From assembly GCA_016207545.1 (NCBI GenBank), contig JACQPO010000027.1:1-25711 (forward strand): 25,711 nucleotides of DNA, read 5' to 3'. Below, in pieces: positions 15,267-21,016 of this stretch (the first letter of the stretch is position 1; each line of letters begins with the position of its first letter). Source of the stretch: Methanobacteriota archaeon. GTDB taxonomy: Archaea; Thermoplasmatota; Thermoplasmata; RBG-16-68-12; EA-27. The notes below the pieces were generated by a model. That model worked only from the letters and a program-made list of their open reading frames with translations. It did no database searches and had not been told where the DNA came from. Both the position numbers and the translations under genes were made by a program.

Positions 15267-15705
15267 TCAGCGGAGGGACGACGAATCCAGCCGGGCGGCC
15301 GCGTGTGTTCGGAGGCCTGCCACGAGCAGGAGGGCAGCCCCGATCGCGCTTACGGCGGTACCACCACACGGCAGAGGAAGGGCCGCCAAGAACACAAAGA
15401 ACACGAGAAGGGGAGACCAGCAGGGAGATGGCGCCGATCATGACCAGGCCCCTTCCTATCCCCCACCTTCCTCGAAGCACAGCCATCCCGATCGCAACGG
15501 CCACGAATCCCAGGAAGGCTGGAAGCGCCGCCACGAATAACGTCCGCGGAAGCGCCCCTTCTGGCAGGACCACTTCCGCCGTTCCCAGGTACCAAATCCA
15601 GATGACGACAGATAGACCGAGTCCGCCAAGAACAAGCAAGCCTCCATAGACACCGAGCAAGCCCACAGTTCGGTGCTCGTCCCCTAGAGTTCCACGCCAG
15701 GTCAT
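15267..15705 (-). pseudogene. Frameshifted four-helix membrane protein gene
   Basis: From the ATG at 15705 the frame encodes MTWRGTLGDEHRTVGLLG and three membrane helices (about YGGLLVLGGLGLSVVIWIWYL, FVAALPAFLGFVAVAIGMAVL, GRGLVMIGAISLLV). The frame then turns hydrophilic and proline-rich. Changing frame at the four-base G run at 15410-15413 restores a fourth helix and an end: LLVFFVFLAALPLPCGGTAV, SAIGAALLLVAGLRTHAAAR, then LDSSSLR and a TGA at 15267-15269. One extra base in the run explains this. It may be a sequencing error in a homopolymer or a real mutation; the gene lies in a disturbed region beside a DedA remnant. No family is recognised. The intact product would be about 145 residues. 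Confidence 0.65.
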
Positions 15706-15736
15706 CGGGTCTACCCTCGAGAGCTCAGGATCCGGG

Positions 15737-15843
15737 GCTCCCAAATTCCTCGCCTGGCCTCGAAACGTCCCTCGGAACCTCCGTCGGTACGCCGTTTTGC
15801 GGCGATTTGTACGTTTCGGTGCGAGGCCAGGAAAATTGGGCGC
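15737..15843. repeat. Nested inverted repeat upstream of the beta-helix gene
   Basis: This 107-base stretch folds back on itself in segments. The word cctggcctcg at 15753-15762 pairs perfectly with cgaggccagg at 15822-15831. aaacgt at 15763-15768 pairs with acgttt at 15811-15816, leaving a five-base bulge. cccaa near 15740 pairs with ttggg near 15836. cgccg at 15790-15794 pairs with cggcg at 15800-15804 in the centre. Further short hairpins follow at 15852-15868 and 15868-15886. The 284 bases between 15706 and 15989 hold no convincing gene. A palindromic miniature element, a structured RNA or a regulatory cruciform would all fit. Confidence 0.5.
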
Positions 15844-15969
15844 TCGAGGTTCGCCGCAAGGGGCGGCGAGGGCGGTACGCGCCCTCTTCGCGTCGCCGAG
15901 AAGACGGCACGGGTGCCACCAAACCCCCGAGTGCGAAGTTCTTGTCCCGGAGGCCGACCCGCTCGCAAT

Positions 15970-15978
15970 CTTTATGTA
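15970..15978 (+). promoter_or_regulatory. TATA-like promoter of the beta-helix protein
   Basis: The sequence ctttatgta predicts transcription starting near 16000, downstream of the only nearby ATG (15990). Confidence 0.5.
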
Positions 15979-15989
15979 TCGCTCGGGAC

Positions 15990-17049
15990 ATGGATTTTTG
16001 AGGGGGTCCGGACGGGGAACCGAGTCGTATTCCTGAGTACGGTCCTCCTTCTCTTGTCTGCGGCGGTGGCCGTCCCCGTCCCGGCGAGCCACGGCACGAC
16101 CCTGTTCGTCGCGGAGAACGTGACGCTCACGGAGGATCTCGTCGGCCACGTCGTCGTGGCGGCGGACGGCGTGACCCTCGACTGCAACGGCCACGCGATC
16201 CTCGGAGGCGGCTCGGGGACCGGGGTTCTTTTGAGCGGGAGGACACGTGTCACCGTTCGGGACTGTCGCGTGGAGAACTTCGGGCGCGGCTTCTGGCTCT
16301 TCAATTCCCCCGCGAACCATCTCCGGGGCAACGTCGCCGCGGGCAACGTGAAGGACGGCTTCAAGCTGGAGAATTCGCCCGACAACGACCTCCGGGGGAA
16401 CGAGGCGACGGGGAACGGGCGCGACGGGTTCCGAATCGTCGGCTCCCCCGGGACCCGGGTCCGGGACAGCGTGGCGATGGAGAACGAGGGCGTAGGGTTC
16501 CACGTCCTCCTGTCGACCAAGGTCTCCTTTTACAAGGACGTGGCGGAGGGGAACGGCAAGGACGGGTTCAAGATCGTCGAATCGGCCCAAGTGCGGCTGA
16601 GGCGGAACGACGCGAAGGAGAACGAGCGGGACGGGTTCCGCATCCTGCAATCTTCGTCGGTGACGGCGAGCCGCAACTCCGCCCAGGGGAACGCCGCCAT
16701 CGGTTTCCACGTGTTCGAATCCCCGGACACGGTCCTGCGGGGCAACCGGGCCTCGGGCAACGGGAAGGACGGGTTCAAGTTGGTTTCGTCCTCCGATCTC
16801 GTCCTGCACAGGAACCACGCCAACGCGAACGATCGGGACGGGTTTCGGTTCTCCGAGTCCTCCGGGAACACCGTGAAGGACAACGAGGCGAGGGACAACG
16901 AGGGGATCGGCTTCCTGCTGTTCCGTGCCTCGGACAACCTCATCGAGAAGAATGCGGCGTGCGGGAACGGGGTCGTGGACGCTGCGCAGGCCGAGAGCGA
17001 GGGCAACCGGTTCGTCCGCAACGAGTTTTGCACGGCGTCAGGCATCTAG
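15990..17049 (+). CDS. Secreted NosD-like right-handed beta-helix repeat protein
   Basis: The protein has a signal peptide (VVFLSTVLLLLSAAVAVPVPASHG), an entry segment typical of NosD/pectate-lyase-like folds (VTLDCNGHAILGGGSGTGVLL), and ten coils of exactly 23 residues of the type DGF-K-L-x-x-S-x-x-x-x-L-R-x-N-x-A-x-G-N-G. The coils form a parallel beta-helix, and the protein is probably exported and sugar-binding or structural; no catalytic residues are identified. The start is unclear. The main frame has no ATG/GTG/TTG between a GTG at 15913 (upstream of the promoter) and the TTG at 16054 inside the signal peptide. The ATG at 15990 reads three codons and stops. If the run of five T at 15995-15999 had four, that ATG would give MDFEGVRTGNRVVFLS in frame. 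A near-cognate GTC at 16006 is another option. It converges on dedA with a ten-base gap. Confidence 0.78.
16351..16971 (+). repeat. Three 207-base higher-order repeats in the beta-helix gene
   Basis: Nine of the ten 23-residue coils group into three consecutive units of 69 residues (16351-16557, 16558-16764, 16765-16971). In each unit the coils carry, in order, KDGFK, RDGFR and a GF preceded by V or I (VGFH, IGFH, IGFL). The repeat length is kept without any insertion or deletion, which indicates duplication of a three-coil block. Confidence 0.85.
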
Positions 17050-17059
17050 GCAGAGGGTC

Positions 17060-17689
17060 TTAGTCGCCGGCGAGAGCCGTCCCCGCCGCGGTCCGCTTCT
17101 TGTAGTAGACGTATCCCCCGATCGCGGCCAGCACGACGAGGAGGGCGACGAGGTCGATGAGCTCGAACGTGTCGACGAGCCGCCGCCATTCCTCGAACAG
17201 GAGCCAGCCGGACATCGTGAGCACGGTGTTCCAGATCATCGCGCCGCCAAACGTCGCGGCGAGGAACGGGAGGAAGGGCATGCGCCCCGCCCCCGCGGGG
17301 TACGCGACGACGGAGCGCGCGCCCGGTACGGACATCGCGAGGAAGACGCCGAACGTCCCCCACCGCGCAAACCACCGTTCCGCCCGATCCAAGTCAGACT
17401 CGTCGAGGAACAGGTACTTCCCAAGTTTCAGGACGAACGGGCGGCCGAACCGGTATCCGATGGAGTAGGCGCCGCCGGACCCGAGCATCGCCGCCACGCT
17501 TGCGACGAGGACGATGACGGGCACGCTCATCTGCCCTTGCGCGGCGAGGGCGCCCGCGAACGGGAGGACGACCATGCTCGGGATCGGCGTGAAGACGCCC
17601 TCGATGAACATGAACAGGAAGATTCCGGGATAGCCGAGGGCGTTGACGCCCGCGGCCATCAGGTCCGTGAGGGCGGCGAGGAAGGCCAC
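17060..17689 (-). CDS. DedA-family (SNARE-associated) membrane protein
   Basis: This 209-residue protein has the DedA architecture. It contains the re-entrant segment GIFLFMFIEGVFTPIPSMVVLPFAG with the conserved Glu and Pro, the segment GSGGAYSIGYRFGRP, and the FxRWGTFGVFLAMSVPGARSVVAYPAG motif with its conserved Arg and Pro. Two further membrane helices end in a basic tail. DedA proteins are thought to transport or flip lipid carriers such as polyprenyl phosphates; a role in archaeal dolichol or lipid recycling is inference. The GTG at 17689 is 21 bases after the pyrC stop, so the gene is the last of the AMMECR1-pyrC-dedA operon. A broken second copy of its C-terminal part lies at 15179-15265. 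Confidence 0.9.
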   Translation of the reverse strand: MAFLAALTDLMAAGVNALGYPGIFLFMFIEGVFTPIPSMVVLPFAGALAAQGQMSVPVIVLVASVAAMLGSGGAYSIGYRFGRPFVLKLGKYLFLDESDLDRAERWFARWGTFGVFLAMSVPGARSVVAYPAGAGRMPFLPFLAATFGGAMIWNTVLTMSGWLLFEEWRRLVDTFELIDLVALLVVLAAIGGYVYYKKRTAAGTALAGD

Positions 17690-17710
17690 GGCCGCCGATG
17701 GGCGGACCCG

Positions 17711-18991
17711 CTAAGAAGGTTTCGCGGCGGGAATCGCGACCGGCCGACCGAGCCGTTCCGCGACGAGTTCGCGTCGTTCCGCGACGAGTTCGCCCCGGAG
17801 GAACGTGGCCTCCGGGAAGACGGCCTCGTATCCCTCGTACGGCGTCCATCCGCAGGTGCTGTGCAGGTCGGCGGCCTTGATCGTCGTGAGCGCCCGCGGG
17901 TCGACGGCGATCAGGTTGGCGGGACGGCCGATGTCGAGGATGCCCGTGTCCAGTCCGAGGAGTTGGGCGGGGCGTCTGGCGGCGATCTCGACGAACCGCT
18001 CCAACCGGAGCTCGCCGCGCTTCACCTTCTCCAGGAGCAACGGGATCATCGTCTCCACGCCGGGTGCGCCGGGGAGCGCCTCCGCGAACGCGACGTCCTT
18101 GTCCTCCCGCGTGCGCGGCGCGTGGTCGCTCGCGACGATGTCGATCCGTCTCTCGACGAGCGCGGTCCACAGCGCGAAGCGATCGTCCGCGGTCCGCAAG
18201 GGAGGATTGACTTTCCCGTACGCATTCAGCGGCATCGTCCGGTCGAGGAACAGGTGATGCGGAGTCACTTCCGTGCTGAACCCCGAGCCCTTCAGGGCGT
18301 CGAGCGCCGCGCGGGACGTCACGTGGGCGATGTGGACCCTCGGCGGCGATTTGGCGGATTGCGCGACCGCTACGAGGGCCCGGATCGCCGACGCTTCCGC
18401 CTCCGGCGGCCGCACGCGGTCATGGTCCGCGAGGGACTTGCCCGTCTCCGCCGCGATTTTCCGAGGGTCTTCCGCGTGGGCGACCGCGAACGCGCCGGTG
18501 TCCGAGAGCGCCGCCACAATCTCCCGCCACGTGCGCTCTTCCGTGACCTCAACGCGGCCCGCGCTGTGCGCCATGTACATCTTGCCGGGCGCGCCCAGGC
18601 TGACAAACGTGCGTACGTCGGTCGCGGCGCGCAGGGCTCCGTACAATCCGAAGTCCACGTTCGCCTTCCTTCGCACCGCCGCCAGCTTCGCCTCGTACGA
18701 CGCCCGGTTCGTGACCGGCGGGTCCGTGTTCGGCATGTCGAAGACCGTCGTCACGCCGCCAATCGCAGCCGCGGCGGTCCCCGAGGCAAAGTCCTCCGCC
18801 TCCGGATGCCCGGGGTCGCGGAAGTGCACGTGGAGGTCGATCGCTCCCGGAAGGAGGAGTCGCTCCCCGTAGTCCCGATTCTCGTCGCCGCGCAACGTCT
18901 TCGCGACGCGCACGATGCGCCCGTCCTCGATGCCCACCGCCAACGATTCGAGTCCGCCGCGGAAGAACGCGCGGCCTTCAAGGACGAGCAT
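17711..18991 (-). CDS. pyrC: Dihydroorotase
   Basis: The enzyme interconverts carbamoyl-aspartate and dihydroorotate in pyrimidine synthesis. The 426-residue protein is an amidohydrolase with the metal ligands HVH in DLHVHFRDPGHPE (His54, His56), a lysine in GAPGKMYMAHS that fits the carboxylated bridging lysine, His residues in FAVAHAED and VHIAHVTS, and the catalytic Asp in VASDHAPRTRED. The length suits the class I type. The N-terminal start overlaps the end of the AMMECR1 gene by 14 bases. The C-terminus carries an in-frame seven-residue tandem duplication (ELVAERRELVAERLG). Confidence 0.93.
   Translation of the reverse strand: MLVLEGRAFFRGGLESLAVGIEDGRIVRVAKTLRGDENRDYGERLLLPGAIDLHVHFRDPGHPEAEDFASGTAAAAIGGVTTVFDMPNTDPPVTNRASYEAKLAAVRRKANVDFGLYGALRAATDVRTFVSLGAPGKMYMAHSAGRVEVTEERTWREIVAALSDTGAFAVAHAEDPRKIAAETGKSLADHDRVRPPEAEASAIRALVAVAQSAKSPPRVHIAHVTSRAALDALKGSGFSTEVTPHHLFLDRTMPLNAYGKVNPPLRTADDRFALWTALVERRIDIVASDHAPRTREDKDVAFAEALPGAPGVETMIPLLLEKVKRGELRLERFVEIAARRPAQLLGLDTGILDIGRPANLIAVDPRALTTIKAADLHSTCGWTPYEGYEAVFPEATFLRGELVAERRELVAERLGRPVAIPAAKPS
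17754..17795 (-). repeat. 21-base tandem duplication near the 3' end of pyrC
   Basis: Copies 17754-17774 and 17775-17795 are identical at the first 19 of 21 bases and encode two consecutive ELVAER(R/L) units. The repeat is in frame and close to the C-terminus, outside the active site. Confidence 0.85.
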
Positions 18992-19589
18992 GCGCGCTCA
19001 ACACCCGGCGGACGACGGGCCCGTACGGCTCGACCTCCGTCCATATCTCGGACTGAAACCGATAGAAGCGCGTCTGCGGCTCGAGCCACGCGTCCGGCAG
19101 CAGGCCGGCCTTCATGCACGTCTGCGCGAGGAATTCCTCGACGTCCCAACCCCACTCCACGGGAACGTGCGGGAGGAGGAGACCGCGCAGGCGGCCCTGC
19201 GCCGCGATGAGGCCGTCGGTCCCGATGCGGACCTTCGAGACCAATTCCTTCGGCTTCCGGACCTCGATGAGCTCTGGCGGCGTGAGGATGCTCACCTCGA
19301 CGACGACGCGGTCCAACTCCTCCGGCTGCAGCTTCGGGAATCGCGGGTCCTCCGTCGCGCCCTCCGCGGCCTTCACGATTGCCTCGCGGAGCGAAAACAT
19401 TGGCGTTGGGAACCCGATGCAGCCGCGGAGTTCGCCCTCCGGATGCAAGTTGAGCGTGACGAACGCGCCCGCCTCCCGGTCGAACGAGGATGGGAGGGTC
19501 GGTCCCCCGTACGGCTCGCCTTTCGTGTGCGCGTCGACGACTGCGCGCGCCGCGCGGACCGCGAGTTCGCCCTCCGCGTCCGTGTACAC
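18978..19589 (-). CDS. AMMECR1-domain protein
   Basis: The 203-residue protein is a complete AMMECR1 domain: FVTLNLHPEGELRGCIGFPTP contains the family signature LRGCIG, followed by REAIVKAAEGATEDPRFPKLQPEELDRVVVEVSILTPPE and a C-terminal part with VEWGWDVEEFLAQTCMKAGL. The family is widespread in archaea and eukaryotes, and its biochemical role is unclear. Some relatives sit beside MEMO or radical-SAM genes, but here the partner is dihydroorotase. The GTG at 19589 is about 29 bases from a TATA-like box, so the transcript should be leaderless. It is the first gene of a three-gene operon. Confidence 0.93.
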   Translation of the reverse strand: MYTDAEGELAVRAARAVVDAHTKGEPYGGPTLPSSFDREAGAFVTLNLHPEGELRGCIGFPTPMFSLREAIVKAAEGATEDPRFPKLQPEELDRVVVEVSILTPPELIEVRKPKELVSKVRIGTDGLIAAQGRLRGLLLPHVPVEWGWDVEEFLAQTCMKAGLLPDAWLEPQTRFYRFQSEIWTEVEPYGPVVRRVLSAHARP

Positions 19590-19614
19590 TGCCCGGGTCG
19601 ATAGCCTGACCTCG

Positions 19615-19622
19615 CATAAAGG
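19615..19622 (-). promoter_or_regulatory. TATA-like promoter of the AMMECR1-pyrC-dedA operon
   Basis: The reverse strand reads CCTTTATG, about 29 bases before the GTG at 19589. Confidence 0.55.
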
Positions 19623-19648
19623 TTGCCGGCAGGTTCTCTAGTCGTTAC

Positions 19649-19656
19649 GGTTAAGC
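19649..19656 (+). promoter_or_regulatory. Weak TATA-like box of the CBS/zinc-ribbon gene
   Basis: The sequence ggttaagc is centred about 28 bases before the GTG at 19680. It is divergent from the AMMECR1 promoter. Confidence 0.35.
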
Positions 19657-19679
19657 ATGGGGAGGGAGTATGCAGGGCC

Positions 19680-20213
19680 GTGAAGAACGCGCGGCTCCCG
19701 GTAATGGAGATCATGACGCGGAAACCCGTGACGGCGGCGCCGGACCTCCCCGTGGACGAAGCGGCCTCCCTCATGCGGGACCGCGGCGTCGGAAGCCTCA
19801 TCGTGGTGCACGGCGGGAAGGCGATCGGCATCGTGACGGAGCGGGACATCGTCGCGAAGGTCGCCGCGAAGGACAAGAAGCCGTCGACGATGAAGGTGCG
19901 TGACGTGATGACGAGCCCTGTGATTTCCGTCCACCCCCACGAGGAGGTCGAGGAGGCCGCGCGAAAGATGAACAAGCGGCGGATCCGCCGGCTCGCGGTC
20001 CTCGATGACGGCAAGCTCGTCGGCGTGATCACGGAGAACGACATCTTGCGGATCTGGCCAGACCTAGTCGAGGTCACGCGGGAATGGGCGCGTGTCGGTT
20101 CGTTCGACGAGCCCACGATGGTCGAGGGACACTGCGACTCCTGCGGCTTGTATTCGACGCAGCTCGTCCGCGACGGCAAGCTGCTCCTGTGCCCCGAGTG
20201 CCGGGAGCGCTGA
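19680..20213 (+). CDS. CBS-pair protein with C-terminal zinc ribbon
   Basis: This 177-residue protein has two CBS domains: MEIMTRKPVTAAPDLPVDEA through GIVTERDIVAKV (about 9-62) and VRDVMTSPVISVHPHEEVEE through GVITENDILRIW (about 72-126). A zinc ribbon at the C-terminus is built from GHCDSCG and LCPECRER. CBS pairs bind adenine nucleotides and act as sensors; the zinc ribbon may contact nucleic acid or protein. The GTG at 19680 was preferred because of its spacing from the TATA-like box. The ATG at 19704 is an alternative and would also keep both domains. It is probably an energy- or nucleotide-responsive regulator. It lies 50 bases upstream of the V4R-Roadblock pair, which has its own promoter. 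Confidence 0.9.
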   Translation: MKNARLPVMEIMTRKPVTAAPDLPVDEAASLMRDRGVGSLIVVHGGKAIGIVTERDIVAKVAAKDKKPSTMKVRDVMTSPVISVHPHEEVEEAARKMNKRRIRRLAVLDDGKLVGVITENDILRIWPDLVEVTREWARVGSFDEPTMVEGHCDSCGLYSTQLVRDGKLLLCPECRER

Positions 20214-20229
20214 AACCGGCCTCGATACG

Positions 20230-20235
20230 TTTATA
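20230..20235 (+). promoter_or_regulatory. TATA box of the V4R-Roadblock operon
   Basis: A clean tttata is centred about 31 bases before the ATG at 20264, the best promoter match in the window. Confidence 0.65.
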
Positions 20236-20263
20236 GCGGTGGCGCCGGGTGTCGGCCGCGGCC

Positions 20264-20665
20264 ATGCGGTACGTCCGACTTTCTCAGGAGGAGTTTGCGT
20301 CGGCCCGCAAGCTGTACGAGAGCGTCATGTCGTACGCGTGCCATGGCCTGTTCTTCCGGGAGGGCCAGTCGATCGCGGACACCCTCGTGCGCGAGGTCGA
20401 GCGCGGGGAGCAGGTGCTCGCAGGCGCGCGGCGCGTGCTCATCTCGCGGGGATGGGTCGAGGACATCCAGTTCGGCGGGAACGAGGCGACGGCCCGCGGG
20501 TCGATCGAGGTGTCGCTCGGGAGCGAGTCGGAGACGTGCCACCGACTCCGCGGGATCGTGTCGCGGTTGTACGAAATTCATACGAAGCAGCGCGTGAAGT
20601 TCGCCGAGGTGGAGTGCGAGAGCACGGGCAGCAGCCAGTGTCTGTTCAAGATGGAGGGAACGTGA
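20264..20665 (+). CDS. V4R (4-vinyl reductase-type) domain protein
   Basis: The 133-residue protein starts MRYVRLSQEEFASARKLYES. Its second half is a V4R domain: RLRGIVSRLYEIHTKQRVKFAEVECESTGSSQCLFKME, including the two cysteines of the CxSxGxxxCxF motif that can bind metal. V4R domains are small-molecule-binding modules, found alone or fused to regulators. A stand-alone V4R of this size probably acts as a sensor subunit. The TATA spacing fixes the start at 20264, not the in-frame upstream start at 20249. The stop overlaps the start of the Roadblock gene by one base, so the two products are likely made together and may interact. Confidence 0.8.
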   Translation: MRYVRLSQEEFASARKLYESVMSYACHGLFFREGQSIADTLVREVERGEQVLAGARRVLISRGWVEDIQFGGNEATARGSIEVSLGSESETCHRLRGIVSRLYEIHTKQRVKFAEVECESTGSSQCLFKMEGT

Positions 20666-21015
20666 TGGCCCTGGAAGCGGCGTTGAGGGACATGAAGAAC
20701 CTCGGTGCGCTGGCGGCGGCGATCGCGAGCCGGGACGGAAGCGTCCTCGCGGCCGACGTCCCACCTGAGGTGTCCAAGGAGACGTTCTCCATCATGTGCG
20801 CCACGATCCTGGGGGCTGGCACGACCGCCTCCATAGAGTTCCGCCGCACGGGCCCCCAGCGGATCATGCTCGAATCGGACGACGGGCGAATCCTGATCGC
20901 CGAGGCGGGCCGCCGGGCACTCATCGCCCTCGTGTTGCCGATGTCCGCGGACATCAATCACGTCGTGCGGCAGCTAAAGCCGATCGAGGAGCGCGTGGCG
21001 CGGGAGACCAGTTAG
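20665..21015 (+). CDS. Roadblock/LC7-domain protein
   Basis: This 116-residue protein is a single Roadblock/LC7 domain: ALEAALRDMKNLGALAAAIASRDGSVLAADVP, then EFRRTGPQRIMLESDDGRILIAEAGRRALIALVLP and a C-terminal helix (INHVVRQLKPIEER). Roadblock proteins often regulate small GTPases of the MglA/Ras type; no GTPase gene is in the window. The ATG at 20665 shares its A with the V4R stop (TGATG), and a GGAGGG precedes it, so it is translated by coupling or reinitiation. The gene ends one base from the convergent glmS gene. Confidence 0.88.
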   Translation: MALEAALRDMKNLGALAAAIASRDGSVLAADVPPEVSKETFSIMCATILGAGTTASIEFRRTGPQRIMLESDDGRILIAEAGRRALIALVLPMSADINHVVRQLKPIEERVARETS

Positions 21016-21016
21016 C

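Noticed and set aside
15725..15991. Reverse-strand frame of 88 codons in the palindromic gap
   Set aside because: It spans the inverted repeats and the promoter of the beta-helix gene and has a shadow-like Arg/Pro/Ser composition; I see no family. It could be revisited if the region proves to be a dispersed repeat.
16351..16971. Regular repeats as a CRISPR array
   Set aside because: The 69-base period is in frame and encodes beta-helix coils. There are no identical repeats with unique spacers and no cas genes.
16925..19210. A long forward frame across dedA, pyrC and AMMECR1
   Set aside because: All three reverse-strand genes have clear family motifs, and the forward frame shows none.
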